This document shows positions 17,732-28,475 of a stretch of DNA of 64,000 nt, piece after piece (the stretch's first letter is position 1; every line of letters begins with the position of its first letter). Origin of the DNA: Saprospiraceae bacterium (GTDB taxonomy: Bacteria; Bacteroidota; Bacteroidia; Chitinophagales; Saprospiraceae); NCBI GenBank assembly GCA_022844565.1, contig JALHLK010000003.1:186001-250000 (forward strand), in the 5' to 3' direction. The position numbers and the translations under genes were made by a program. The notes beneath the pieces were generated by a model. That model did no database searches. It was given only the letters and a program-made list of their open reading frames with translations, and was not told the origin of the DNA.

Positions 17732-19981
17732 ATGAAGTCAATAAAATACATCGTCACAAGTTTCTTAATTTGTTGTAGCATATTTGTAATTGCTCAGACA
17801 AGACAAATAAAAATTATTGATAATAATACAAAGGAAGTACTCACAGGAGCGACGGTACTTTGTGAAAATAGTGGGGAAATCTCCGATATCAATGGCTTTG
17901 TTAAAATTGATGCTTCAAAATGTAAGCAATTGACCATTAGTTATGTTGGTTATCAAAGCATAGTTTTAAGAATAGAGGATTTGACAGATGAAATAGGTCT
18001 AAACGCTTCTAATAATGAACTTGATGCGATAACGGTGACGGGTAGTAGATACGAAAGAAGATTGAGTGAAAGTACCATATCTGTCGATGTATTAAAAGCG
18101 TCATTGGTCAACTCTATCAATACATCTAAGGCTGATGAAGTATTAAATAAGGTACCTGGAGTACAAGTGGTGGGTGGCCAAGCCAATATCAGAGGTGGGA
18201 GTGGATTTTCATATGGAGCAGGTAGTAGGGTAATGGTGCTACTCGACGGTTTACCAGCCTTGCAAGGTGATGCTGGACTATCTAATTGGGGTGATATGCC
18301 GATAGAACATATAGATCAAATCGAAATCTTAAAAGGAGCTGCCTCGTCTATGTATGGATCTTCTGCATTGAATGGTATCATCAATTTTCGACGTAAAAGG
18401 CCAACTTCTACTGCTTCTTTCTCAGCATTTAATGCCACGACAATCTATGCAGACCCCAAAGATAAACGAAACAAGTCTTGGGATTACTTGCCGTATAGAA
18501 ATAATGTCGGTGCTAGTTATGCTCAAAAGGTGAAAAAGTTAGATATAGGCCTTCATGGATTTTATTCAAAATTGAAAAGTTTTAACCAACAGACAGAAGA
18601 TGATAAAATAAGAATAGGTGCCAATACCACTTATTACATTAATGACAATTTGAAAGTAGGCTTAAATTTGATGTTAAACACCGGAGATGGCAGTGATTTT
18701 TTCTTATGGCAAAATGCAATTCGAGGTGTGTACCGACCATTTCCAGGTACGGTGTCAGCTGGTAGAAGAACCAGATTTATGATAGATCCTTTTTTAATTT
18801 ACAATGATGTAAGTGGTGGAAATCATAAGATACAAGGTCGAGTTTTTTATACTAACAATGATCTCAATATGAACCAAGCCAATACCAATCTTACCAACAT
18901 GATAGAGTATCAATATCAGCGCAAGATTCTTCCTTTGGATCTCGTCACGACTTTTGGGGCTTTTTACACCAGTACAGATTCACGGGCAGAACTTTTTAAT
19001 GATTCTACGTACTTATACCAAAACATGGCTGTCTATGGACAATTAGAAAAACAGTTTGGTAAAAAGCTGAGTACTTCACTGGGAGTAAGATATGAATACA
19101 ACGATCAAAAAAGTCCTAAAGAGTTTTTCGGAGTTCAAATACCAAATGGAAGAGTCACTGATGGGGCAGTAGTAGCAAGAGCAGGTATCAATTACAGTTT
19201 AGCACAATATACCAACTTACGAGCTTCCTGGGGCCAAGGGTATAGATATCCTACCATTACTGAAAGATTCATCAGGACAAGTTTTGGGGGCTTTCAGATT
19301 TTCCCCAATCCAATACTTCAGCCAGAATTCGGATTTTCTACCGAAATAGCAGTAAAACAGGGTGTGAAACTTGGGAAAATACAAGGATTTATCGATGTGG
19401 CTGGATTCTGGCAAGAGTATAGTGACATGATAGAATTTACTTTTAAAACCAATCCATATGGTTTTCAACCCATCAATGTGGGTAATACCAGGATCACAGG
19501 TTTTGAGACAAGTTTTATAGGTAAATTTGATATTTGGAAAATCAATTTTACAACCTTAATGGGCTACACCTTTATAGAGCCAATTTACAAAGATTACGAC
19601 ACCAATGATCAAATCAAAAGTTCTGTATCAGCGGGTGTCAACGTACTAAAATACAGAAGCAAACATTCAGCAAAAATTGATATCGAAGGCTCATTTAAAG
19701 GAGCTTTTATCGGATTTGCCCATCAATATTATAGCCATATCATCAATATAGATAAGCAGTTTGAAGAGCCTCTAGTAGGTGTAGATCTTTTCGAAATAGG
19801 AGCGTTCAGAAGATTAAATGGTAAGGGTTTTAATGTGATGGACATCAGAGCTGGATACACACTTAATAAGCTTAAATTTAGTGCAATAGTGAGTAATATC
19901 ACTAATCAATTGTATACTGTTAGACCTGGACTCGCTGAAGCTCCAATAAATTATACCTTCAGAGTAGATGTAAATTTTTAA
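17732..19981 (+). CDS. TonB-dependent receptor with carboxypeptidase-like N-terminal domain
   Basis: ITVTGSRYERRLSESTISVDV TonB-box region, plug domain (NKVPGVQVVGGQANIRGGSGFSYGAGSRVMVLLDGLP), barrel ending ...FRVDVNF. Confidence 0.93.
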   Translation: MKSIKYIVTSFLICCSIFVIAQTRQIKIIDNNTKEVLTGATVLCENSGEISDINGFVKIDASKCKQLTISYVGYQSIVLRIEDLTDEIGLNASNNELDAITVTGSRYERRLSESTISVDVLKASLVNSINTSKADEVLNKVPGVQVVGGQANIRGGSGFSYGAGSRVMVLLDGLPALQGDAGLSNWGDMPIEHIDQIEILKGAASSMYGSSALNGIINFRRKRPTSTASFSAFNATTIYADPKDKRNKSWDYLPYRNNVGASYAQKVKKLDIGLHGFYSKLKSFNQQTEDDKIRIGANTTYYINDNLKVGLNLMLNTGDGSDFFLWQNAIRGVYRPFPGTVSAGRRTRFMIDPFLIYNDVSGGNHKIQGRVFYTNNDLNMNQANTNLTNMIEYQYQRKILPLDLVTTFGAFYTSTDSRAELFNDSTYLYQNMAVYGQLEKQFGKKLSTSLGVRYEYNDQKSPKEFFGVQIPNGRVTDGAVVARAGINYSLAQYTNLRASWGQGYRYPTITERFIRTSFGGFQIFPNPILQPEFGFSTEIAVKQGVKLGKIQGFIDVAGFWQEYSDMIEFTFKTNPYGFQPINVGNTRITGFETSFIGKFDIWKINFTTLMGYTFIEPIYKDYDTNDQIKSSVSAGVNVLKYRSKHSAKIDIEGSFKGAFIGFAHQYYSHIINIDKQFEEPLVGVDLFEIGAFRRLNGKGFNVMDIRAGYTLNKLKFSAIVSNITNQLYTVRPGLAEAPINYTFRVDVNF

Positions 19982-19987
19982 ATATAA

Positions 19988-20031
19988 ATTGGGTTACTGC
20001 GTTTGTATACCTCAGTAACCCAATAGGTTTT
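19988..20031. terminator. Intrinsic terminator between convergent genes
   Basis: ATTGGGTTACTG ... CAGTAACCCAAT (12-bp perfect stem) followed by AGGTTTTTTT. Confidence 0.85.
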
Positions 20032-20034
20032 TTT

Positions 20035-20880
20035 CTATCTTTTTATAAACTTAATGACAATTGGTTGTGCGACTGCATCATTCACCCTGATGAAATATAC
20101 ACCTTGACCTAAGTCAGATACATCAAGCAAATCACCATTAAATTTATTTGTAAACGATTTGACCGTTTTTCCGTCCATCGTATTGAAATCCAATGTACTT
20201 CCTTTAGCGGAACAACCAAAGCATGAGTATGTGATGACATCACCTTGTGCAGGATTTGGTGCAAATGATATGTCAGTAGACATTACTACGTTTGGTGCAA
20301 ATATCTTGGTTTTTGTCTCACTTTCATCAAGGTCTACGCCCACTATTCTAAGGTAGTTTGGTTGAGTAGTTACATTTTGTAATACTGCTGTATATTCTTT
20401 TGCTGTTGATCTTTGATTTAGGATATTATTTTCTATCGCTCTTGATGTCCACTTCTCTCCATCACTGCTCATCTCTATTTTAAAAGATGCAACATTTACT
20501 TCATTGGTTGTAGACCACACTAAGGATAGTGTTTCGTTGTTGAAAGTACCTTTAAAACTAACGAAGTTGAGGGGAAGTACACCAGCAGCATAAATGCAAC
20601 TTGTGCCATTATAAATAATAGTACCCGTGAAATTTGTATAAGTTGTCCCACTACAGTTATTTTCACCAGCAGCTCTGTAAGTAGCAAGAGTTCCAGACTG
20701 ACTATCCAAGTTGTAGGTAGTACCATTTATTGTAATCGGACTTACTGCTGTCCCAGAAACTATCATTTGTACACACAATTTTTTATTAGGGCTTGTATTA
20801 ACTGTTGTCGAAGTCGGACATTGTCCAATAATAAAAAAATTAATACATAAAAAAGCTGAAGTAAAAATTGATTTTTTCAT
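20035..20880 (-). CDS. T9SS type A sorting domain-containing secreted protein
   Basis: Signal peptide; LPLNFVSFKGTFNNETLSLVWSTTNEVNVASFKIEMSSDGEKW; C-term ISFAPNPAQGD...GQGVYFIRVNDAVAQPIVIKFIKR. Confidence 0.85.
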   Translation of the reverse strand: MKKSIFTSAFLCINFFIIGQCPTSTTVNTSPNKKLCVQMIVSGTAVSPITINGTTYNLDSQSGTLATYRAAGENNCSGTTYTNFTGTIIYNGTSCIYAAGVLPLNFVSFKGTFNNETLSLVWSTTNEVNVASFKIEMSSDGEKWTSRAIENNILNQRSTAKEYTAVLQNVTTQPNYLRIVGVDLDESETKTKIFAPNVVMSTDISFAPNPAQGDVITYSCFGCSAKGSTLDFNTMDGKTVKSFTNKFNGDLLDVSDLGQGVYFIRVNDAVAQPIVIKFIKR

Positions 20881-21061
20881 AATAGTTGAATTTTAAAGGT
20901 TTATTAATATAACAAATTTACGCATTTATTTTGAAATAAGACCAAAAAGCATAAAATATTTTAATAAAAAATTATTTGGTAATTTGGATTTAGAATTAAA
21001 ATAACAATTTATAATTTCGTAAATGATATATTATCTCAAAGAAAACTTACTTTCAATAAAC

Positions 21062-21111
21062 CCGAAATTAAATTCATGCGCAAACATGTTTGTTCATGAA
21101 TTCAAATTCGG
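21062..21111. repeat. Intergenic hairpin CCGAAATTAAATTCATG...CATGAATTCAAATTCGG
   Basis: ~17-bp arms with few mismatches; apex CAAACATGTTTG. Confidence 0.6.
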
Positions 21112-21120
21112 CATTAATGG

Positions 21121-21160
21121 AAAAAGGCCTTAATCAACATTACTGATCAAAGCCTTTTTT
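21121..21160. terminator. Terminator-like hairpin downstream of the sigma factor gene
   Basis: AAAAAGGCCTTAATCA...TGATCAAAGCCTTTTTT; stem with flanking A/T tracts, 21 bp before the minus-strand gene end. Confidence 0.7.
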
Positions 21161-21180
21161 AAAATTTTTATTAATGAATT

Positions 21181-21774
21181 TTACATTACCTCAGCCAAAA
21201 CACCTTCGTTTTCGGTCATCATTTTACGCATATTGATCAATGCGTATCTCATTCTACCTAGTGATGTATTGATACTTACTTTAGTCAACATGCTGATTTC
21301 TTTAAAGCTCATATCAGCATAATGGCGCAATAGCACCACTTCTTTTTGCTCCTCAGGAAGTTTTTCGATGATTTGTCTTAACTTGTTGTGTGACTGATTT
21401 TGTATCATTGAATCTTCCATATTCGAATCGTTAGACTCGATGATGTTGAGTATATCAAATGACTCTGTAGAAGAGACTTTGGTTCTTCTTTTATTTTTTC
21501 TAAAATGATCTACACATAGGTTATATGAGATTCTTAATGCCCATTGTATGAACTTGCCTTCATGATTGTATTTTCCTTTTCTAATCGTATCTACGATCTT
21601 AATGAATACATCTTGAAAAATGTCATCTGCTAATTCTGCATCTTTTACGAACATATACACAGATGCATATACTCTATCTTTGTGTCTGTTTAATAAAATT
21701 TCGAATGATTTGTCGTTACCCTTAAGATAAGATGTAATAAGGTCTTGATCTGATAAACTAGATACTACTTTCAT
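21181..21774 (-). CDS. RNA polymerase sigma-70 family (ECF-type) factor
   Basis: ADDIFQDVFIKIVDTIRKGKYNHEGKFIQWALRISYNLCVDHFRKNKR; LPEEQKEVVLLRHYADMSFKEISMLTKVSINTSLGRMRYAL. Confidence 0.93.
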   Translation of the reverse strand: MKVVSSLSDQDLITSYLKGNDKSFEILLNRHKDRVYASVYMFVKDAELADDIFQDVFIKIVDTIRKGKYNHEGKFIQWALRISYNLCVDHFRKNKRRTKVSSTESFDILNIIESNDSNMEDSMIQNQSHNKLRQIIEKLPEEQKEVVLLRHYADMSFKEISMLTKVSINTSLGRMRYALINMRKMMTENEGVLAEVM

Positions 21775-22195
21775 ACCAATGTAAGTTTTTAAATTTTTGA
21801 ATTAAATCTTTAAAAAATATTAGTGTAAAAGTCTTATCTTATATGTTTATATCTAAAATGTGAATGAAATATTTGTCAAATATAAGGGCAATTACAATAC
21901 TATACAAGTCTTATTAGAAAATATTTTTTAAGTTAAATTAATAAATATATATAAATACATCATAATCAATAATATATATTTTTTTAATCACTAAAATTAT
22001 TTATAAAATGAAATCGGTTTTGCACTAATTCTCTAAATATTTTTATTCTAGCTGTGGTTTGACTGCTCATTTAGGACTACTACAGTTGCAGGCTTCCGTA
22101 AATCTTATCTTAGAATAAGGTTGTTTTATATATAAAATACATCTAAATTCCTAAAAAAATTTGACCAAATTGAAAATTAGCGCTATTTTTATTGC

Positions 22196-25100
22196 ATGAC
22201 TAAAAAAATTGGTTTTTTCGTTGTTTGGCTAGTTATCTATTGGATTTCTTTATTACCTGCTTTTGCTCAAAGTATGGATACTCCTTTTGGGAAGAACCGT
22301 ATCCAATATCATGAAAATTTTAAGTATTGGGATAAGTATGAGTCTGAAAACTTCATCGTATATTGGTATGGTAGAAATAGATATTTGGGCCAGTCAGCAG
22401 TGCAGATAGCCGAAATGGACCATGATGAGATTAGAAAAATCATAGAGCATCGGATCAATGACAAAATAGAAATCATAGTTTATACAGATCTTCATGATTT
22501 AAAGCAAAGCAATATCGGTATTGAAGATGCTTTTCACAATAAGACAGGAGAGACAAAGATAGCCGGAAACAAAATGTTTGTTTATTTTGATGGCAATCAC
22601 CAGAATCTACGTAAAGGAATAAGAGAGGGTATAGCTTCAGTGTATTTAGGTGCGCTCATGTTGGGCAATAATTTTCAAGAACTGCTACAGAGCAGTGTTT
22701 TAGAAGAATTGCCTGAATGGTACTCTAAAGGTGTAGTGAGTTTTGCGGGTGATTATTGGAATGTTTTAAAGGAAGATGAATTAAGAGATTTGTTAGAAAG
22801 AAATCCGAAAATGTGGAACTGGAAAAAATTCTCCGAGCGTCACCCGGAGATCGCAGGACACAGCTTTTGGAATTTTATAAGTCAACAATATGGCAAAACG
22901 ACAATATCAAATATCATCTACCTATCTAAAATTTCGAGAGATGTAAAAGGGGCCTTCGAGTTTGTATTAAACGTGCCTTATGTTAATATTATTAATGAAT
23001 GGGAAGAGTATTATCGAACGCTGTTTGATTTAGAAACCAATAAATTTGATAAATTTAACAAGCGAGAACAGGTTTCCTTAAAAAATAAGAAGTACAACAT
23101 TGTCACCCAACTGAAAGTAAATAATAGTAATACCTTATTAGCCTATGTTTCAAATAATATAGGAAAAGTCCAAGTCAGAATACATAATATGAAAAGTAAA
23201 GAGGATTATGTACTGTGGGGCAAAGGATATAAAAATGCTTTTCAGCAAACAGATTATCTTTATCCCCAATTATGCTGGCACCCAAGTAAAGATGAACTCT
23301 CCTTTGTTACAGTAGAAGGAAAGCACATCATTCTTCAAAAATATAATTTGGAGGAAAAAGTTAATATTTCACAATTGCTACCGCTTGCATTTCAAAGAGT
23401 GTATTCGATTAGTTATTTGGATGATAGGTATTATATATTGAGTGCATCTATTGAAGGTGTATCTGATCTTTTTTTATACGATACCAAAAATAGAGAGTAC
23501 CTTAATATTACTGCAGATTATCATGATGATTTAGATGCTCACTATACTACTTGGAACGGCGAGAAGGGAATCGTTTTCTCTTCAAATCGCACACAGGATC
23601 ATATTTTAGCTAATAAATTGGATACTATAATACCAACCAATAATTTTGATATTTTTTTCTATCCATTAAAAGGTCCTTTGGATGAATTTGGATTGAGGGA
23701 TGCACCAAAAACAGTGGAGCGATTAACATTTACGGTAGGAGAAAATGAAAGATACCCTCTAATATTCAACGGTGGAAAATCCTTAATGTTTTTAAGTGGG
23801 CAATCTGGTATCATTAATCCTTTTGTATTAGAAAAGATCAATGCAGATCCTTTTCCAACAGCAAATTTGGCACGTAATTCTATAGCACATACTATTTCAG
23901 AAGATGGGAAAAGTTATTACTATACACTTTATCATGATGGAATGTATAAGGTTTATAATACAAAATTAGATCTTACGCTTGAAAAAGAACAATTTGTAAC
24001 CGAACAAAAAAGATCAACTAATGACCAATTAAGAGATTATCTACTAGAGAAAGAAAATAGGCCGAAATCAAAAAATGAGTACACATTTCAATCAAGGTTT
24101 AAAGACCTAGAGCAAGTAAAAGAAATAAGAGAAGAAGATAAAAAGCCAATCATTTCTACTCAATCAGAATCGAGCTTACCAGATATCTCAGAAAAGTCTG
24201 CTCCAAAGTTTTCAAATATGCAAGTTACAGCGGCTGGATTGGTCTTTAGATTTCACGATGTGACAACCAAAATGGATAATTCCGTATTATTCGAAGGATT
24301 AGAGTTGTTTGGGGGGCAAAATCCTCAAGTCAATCAGGTGCCCATGGGTTTTTTAGCAAAGGCAAGTGTATCTGACTTGTTTGAGGATCACAGATTAGAA
24401 GGAGGTATTCGCGTGCCAACCTCTTTCAATGGCAATGAGTTTTTTATCACCTATGATAATAATAAGAAGCGAATAGATAAAAGGTTTGCTCTTTATCGTA
24501 GAGTGCTCACTGAGCCAAGAACGGAGAATACTGCGGAACTCTTTAAGTCAGGAAAGGAACAAATCATGGCACTCTATCAAATGAAATATCCTTTAAGCGT
24601 ACATGCGAGTTTAAGAGGTATCTCGTCACTAAGATTTGATAGAAATTTTGTAAAAGCACAAAATGAAGCATCTTTTAATAATCCTATAGAAAGAGAAAAA
24701 AGACTTGGTTTGCGATTTGAATATGTATTTGATAATACGTATGAGTATTCTATGAATATTTTGCACGGTAGTCGAATGAAAATTTATCTCGAGGGGATGA
24801 ATCAATTTGAGTTTGATTTTATAGATGGATTTAATGTAGCGTTGAATAAAGGTTTTACAGGGGTAATTGGCATTGATGCTCGGCATTACATTGAGGTGCT
24901 CAGGCACAGTGTGTTGGCATTGCGAGGTGCCTCGGCATTATCTTTTGGAGGTAAGCCAAACTTGTATTATCTAGGTGGTGTAAACAATCAAGTATTTAAC
25001 AGCTTTGATCAATCAACGCCTACAGGAAATAGGGATTTTGCATTTCAAGCCAATGCTAATCACCTTAGAGGGTTTAGGAGTAATATTAGAAATGGTACAA

Positions 25101-25456
25101 GTTTTGCTTTGATAAATAGTGAATTGCGTGTACCTATTTTTCAGTATTTTCTAGGAAGAGGAAAAGGATCTTCCTTCTTTAGAAATTTTCAAGTCATTGG
25201 CTTTTCTGATTTAGGAGTAGCTTGGTATGGCATGAGTCCTTATTCCTCGGAAAATCCGCTGAATACAGAAAGGGTGCAAACAAATCAAATACTTTTGGAT
25301 ATCAAATATTTTAGAGATCCTTTGGTAGCAAGTTATGGAGTGGGGGTTAGAAGCTCGATTTTTGGATATTTTGTAAGAATAGATTATGCTTATGGAGTAG
25401 AGACTAGGGTTGTACAAAAACCAAGAATTCACTTAAGTTTAGGTTTAGATTTTTAA
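22196..25456 (+). CDS. Large exported protein: peptidase MA-like N-terminus, TolB-like beta-propeller, C-terminal outer-membrane-barrel-like region
   Basis: Signal peptide; EELPEWYSKGVVSFAGDYWN; propeller-like WHPSKDELSFVT; C-terminal strands ending RIHLSLGLDF. Confidence 0.65.
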   Translation: MTKKIGFFVVWLVIYWISLLPAFAQSMDTPFGKNRIQYHENFKYWDKYESENFIVYWYGRNRYLGQSAVQIAEMDHDEIRKIIEHRINDKIEIIVYTDLHDLKQSNIGIEDAFHNKTGETKIAGNKMFVYFDGNHQNLRKGIREGIASVYLGALMLGNNFQELLQSSVLEELPEWYSKGVVSFAGDYWNVLKEDELRDLLERNPKMWNWKKFSERHPEIAGHSFWNFISQQYGKTTISNIIYLSKISRDVKGAFEFVLNVPYVNIINEWEEYYRTLFDLETNKFDKFNKREQVSLKNKKYNIVTQLKVNNSNTLLAYVSNNIGKVQVRIHNMKSKEDYVLWGKGYKNAFQQTDYLYPQLCWHPSKDELSFVTVEGKHIILQKYNLEEKVNISQLLPLAFQRVYSISYLDDRYYILSASIEGVSDLFLYDTKNREYLNITADYHDDLDAHYTTWNGEKGIVFSSNRTQDHILANKLDTIIPTNNFDIFFYPLKGPLDEFGLRDAPKTVERLTFTVGENERYPLIFNGGKSLMFLSGQSGIINPFVLEKINADPFPTANLARNSIAHTISEDGKSYYYTLYHDGMYKVYNTKLDLTLEKEQFVTEQKRSTNDQLRDYLLEKENRPKSKNEYTFQSRFKDLEQVKEIREEDKKPIISTQSESSLPDISEKSAPKFSNMQVTAAGLVFRFHDVTTKMDNSVLFEGLELFGGQNPQVNQVPMGFLAKASVSDLFEDHRLEGGIRVPTSFNGNEFFITYDNNKKRIDKRFALYRRVLTEPRTENTAELFKSGKEQIMALYQMKYPLSVHASLRGISSLRFDRNFVKAQNEASFNNPIEREKRLGLRFEYVFDNTYEYSMNILHGSRMKIYLEGMNQFEFDFIDGFNVALNKGFTGVIGIDARHYIEVLRHSVLALRGASALSFGGKPNLYYLGGVNNQVFNSFDQSTPTGNRDFAFQANANHLRGFRSNIRNGTSFALINSELRVPIFQYFLGRGKGSSFFRNFQVIGFSDLGVAWYGMSPYSSENPLNTERVQTNQILLDIKYFRDPLVASYGVGVRSSIFGYFVRIDYAYGVETRVVQKPRIHLSLGLDF

Positions 25457-25465
25457 AATTATAGT

Positions 25466-26236
25466 ATGCATCTTGTCGTAGATATTGGTAATTCAAATAT
25501 AGTATTAGCAATTTGGAATGGTAATTCTTGGTCTAACCAAACTCGGATAGAAACAAAGCAAATTCAACCTCAAGTCTTTTACGAACGTGCAATTGTCAAT
25601 ATGTTTTTAGAGCAAGGCATTACACGCAAAGATGTTCACTTTTGTGCTATAAGCAGTGTAGTACCAGATCTGAATGAAAAAATCGAAATCGCTTTAACCA
25701 ATCTTCTTGATTTAGAAATATTCAGAATTACTCCTGAAGTATTGACAAAACTCAATATGCACATCCCTCATCCTTATGTGATAGGCTCAGATTTGGTCAG
25801 TAATGCTTATGCTGCCTATCATAAATATTCAAATAAAAGTTTGATCGTTGACTTTGGAACAGCACTTACATTTACAATGGTTGATGGCAACTATGGCATC
25901 AAAGGTGTGAGCATCATGCCAGGTCTTAAAACAGCTATTTCGTCATTGTTTGAAAATACGGCACAGCTACCAGAAGTACCCTTGGTGCTGCCTGAATCTT
26001 CATTAGGTCATGATACGACCTCTGCGATACAATCTGGTATACTTTGGGGATATGTGGGTGCAGTAAAAGAATTAATATCACGAGTTAAATCTGAATTTGG
26101 TGATGATTTAAAAGTAATTGCCACAGGCGGTATGTCAGAAATTTTAAAACCACTTGAAGCTCAGTTTGACGTGGTAGACAAGGATTTGACCTTGTTTGGT
26201 ATTTTGTTGATTCACAATTATTATAAAAATATATAA
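25466..26236 (+). CDS. coaX: Type III pantothenate kinase
   Basis: LVVDIGNSNIVLAIWNG; IGSDLVSNAYAAYHKY; IVDFGTALTFTMVDG; GVSIMPGLKTAISSLFENTAQLP. Confidence 0.94.
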   Translation: MHLVVDIGNSNIVLAIWNGNSWSNQTRIETKQIQPQVFYERAIVNMFLEQGITRKDVHFCAISSVVPDLNEKIEIALTNLLDLEIFRITPEVLTKLNMHIPHPYVIGSDLVSNAYAAYHKYSNKSLIVDFGTALTFTMVDGNYGIKGVSIMPGLKTAISSLFENTAQLPEVPLVLPESSLGHDTTSAIQSGILWGYVGAVKELISRVKSEFGDDLKVIATGGMSEILKPLEAQFDVVDKDLTLFGILLIHNYYKNI

Positions 26237-27157
26237 ATGAAAAGAAAATTATTATACGGCTGCATGCATCTTGGAGGTAGTTGGGATGAAAGTCCAATAT
26301 CAGATGAACAACAAGCAATGGCCAATGATATTTTAGACTTTTTAATAGGAGATTGTACGATTAGAGATTTCGATCACGCAGATATTTATTGTAAGGGTAA
26401 GTCTGAAAAAATATTTGGAAATTATTTTAAGCAAAATGGGTTAAAGCGAGAAGATTATTTTATACAAAGTAAATGTGGAATCCAGCTAGGTGCAGGTGCG
26501 TTAGGAAGTAGTCACTTTTGTTTTGATAAAAAACATATTATTGATCAAGTTAATCAATCCATAGAAAATTTACAATGTAAATATCTCGATGCTTTACTTT
26601 TGCATAGGCCTGATCCACTATGGCATCCTGAAGAAGTTGCAGAGACATTTGAATATTTAAAAAGTCAAAAGTTAGTACATAAGTTTGGTGTTAGTAATTT
26701 TTCTTCTTCAAAATTAGCTTACTTAAAACATTACTTTCCTGATATTTTTGCAAATCAAGTACAGTTTTCTTTAGGACATAGCCATATTATACACGAAGAA
26801 GTTGTTTTTAATACCAATCATGAGATGGCAACAGACACAGGATTTATGACGTATCACAATCTAAATAATATAGAAATTCAAGCGTGGGGACCATTAGACC
26901 AAGGTAAACATCTATCTGATAAAGTGGTAAATGTTGCTCTGAAAAATAAGCTCATAGAGCTGTCAAAGAAATATGAAGTTGCGGCTGAAGCAATATTGAT
27001 AGCATGGATTCTAAAGGTACCTGGTCAAATTGTGCCAATTTTGGGATCATTGCAAAAAGATAGAATGTCAAAACTTTTGTTAGCCTTTGAAGTAGATCTA
27101 TCCCGACAAGACTGGTATGATTTATGGATATTATGTAATGAGCAAAAACTACCATAA
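26237..27157 (+). CDS. Aldo/keto reductase
   Basis: FDHADIYCKGKSEKIFG, DALLLHRPDPLWHPEEVAETFEYLKSQKLVHKFGVSNF. Confidence 0.9.
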   Translation: MKRKLLYGCMHLGGSWDESPISDEQQAMANDILDFLIGDCTIRDFDHADIYCKGKSEKIFGNYFKQNGLKREDYFIQSKCGIQLGAGALGSSHFCFDKKHIIDQVNQSIENLQCKYLDALLLHRPDPLWHPEEVAETFEYLKSQKLVHKFGVSNFSSSKLAYLKHYFPDIFANQVQFSLGHSHIIHEEVVFNTNHEMATDTGFMTYHNLNNIEIQAWGPLDQGKHLSDKVVNVALKNKLIELSKKYEVAAEAILIAWILKVPGQIVPILGSLQKDRMSKLLLAFEVDLSRQDWYDLWILCNEQKLP

Positions 27158-28443
27158 TGTTAAAAAGACGATCTTTCTTAAAAAGCACATTGGCTCTTGG
27201 AGCATTTTCTTCTAATAGTCTGTACAATCAGGTACACGCAAATGCCTTAGAAGCGTACACAAATTCATTTAAGGATTTATCCAATCAAGATATTGCCAAA
27301 GATGAAGATTATTGGAGCTTTATATCTCAAGCCTATACAGTTCACCCTTCCATTGTCAATCTTAATAATGGTGGAGTAAGCCCAAGTCCTAAGATTGTAC
27401 AAGATGCATTGCAAAGGTATAATGACTTGTCAAATGAAGCACCTTCTTATTATATGTGGAGAATTGTGGATCAGGGGAGAGAGCCTTTGAGATATAAATT
27501 AGCTCAATTGGCAGGTTGTGACCCAGAAGAAATAGCTGTAAATCGTAATGCAACAGAAGCACTGAATACGGTCATTTTTGGATTAGACTTAAGTAAAGGA
27601 GACGAAGTCATTGGTACCAAACAAGACTATCCAAACATGATTCAAGCTTGGAAACAAAGAGAACAAAGAGAAGGTATTGTTTTTAAGCAGATAAGTTTTG
27701 ATTTTCCAATTGAAAATGATGAAGCAATCGTTAAGGCATTTGAGGCTGCAATAACTCCTAAAACTAAAGTTCTTCACATCACACATATCATTAATTGGCT
27801 TGGTCAGATATTACCTGTTTCAAAGCTTTGCGCTTTAGCTAAAAAGTATAAGTTAGTAACCATTGTTGACGGGGCACATAGTTTTGGTTTGTTAGATTTT
27901 AAGATACCTGAGTTGGGGTGTGACTATTTTGGTACCTCACTTCATAAATTTTTGTCAGCTCCCATTGGAAGTGGTATGTTATGGATTAAAAAGGAAAATA
28001 TTAAAAATATCTGGCCATTGATCTGTAATGATAAGCCAAAAGGTGACGATATTAGAAAGTTTGAGACATTGGGTACGAGGAGTTTTCCAATAGAACAAGC
28101 TATAGGTGAGGCAATTAATTTTCATAATGGTATTGGAAGTAAACGAAAAGAAGAACGGATCAGGTATTTAAAGAATTATTGGATGACTGCTGTGAAAAGT
28201 ACACCAAGGGTAAAAATTCATACTTCAATGCAAGACCAATATTCTTGTGCTATTGGAGGTGTAAGTATAGAAGGTATGAAACCAGGCGAATTAAGTGAAA
28301 AATTGTTTTCCAACCATAAGATTCATACTGTTGGCATAGAATGGGAAAATATATCTTGTGTTAGAATTACTCCACATGTGTATACTCGGATTGATGACTT
28401 AAATCGCTTGATAGAGGGCATAAATAAGATAGCTAAAAGTTAA
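27157..28443 (+). CDS. Aminotransferase class V-fold PLP enzyme (isopenicillin-N epimerase-like) with Tat-like signal
   Basis: MLKRRSFLKSTLALGAFSS Tat-like leader; NLNNGGVSPSP; IVDGAHSFGLLDFKIPELGCDYFGTSLHKFLSAPIGSGMLW. Confidence 0.9.
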   Translation: MLKRRSFLKSTLALGAFSSNSLYNQVHANALEAYTNSFKDLSNQDIAKDEDYWSFISQAYTVHPSIVNLNNGGVSPSPKIVQDALQRYNDLSNEAPSYYMWRIVDQGREPLRYKLAQLAGCDPEEIAVNRNATEALNTVIFGLDLSKGDEVIGTKQDYPNMIQAWKQREQREGIVFKQISFDFPIENDEAIVKAFEAAITPKTKVLHITHIINWLGQILPVSKLCALAKKYKLVTIVDGAHSFGLLDFKIPELGCDYFGTSLHKFLSAPIGSGMLWIKKENIKNIWPLICNDKPKGDDIRKFETLGTRSFPIEQAIGEAINFHNGIGSKRKEERIRYLKNYWMTAVKSTPRVKIHTSMQDQYSCAIGGVSIEGMKPGELSEKLFSNHKIHTVGIEWENISCVRITPHVYTRIDDLNRLIEGINKIAKS

Positions 28444-28475
28444 TAATTTAGAATCTTTTGCCTAAAAGATTGAAA

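Noticed and set aside
22043-22118. TTATTCTA...TAGAATAA inverted repeat with CTACTACAGTTGCAGG interior upstream of the 1086-aa gene
   Set aside because: Only 8-bp arms and no convincing match to the hairpin-element core; could be chance.
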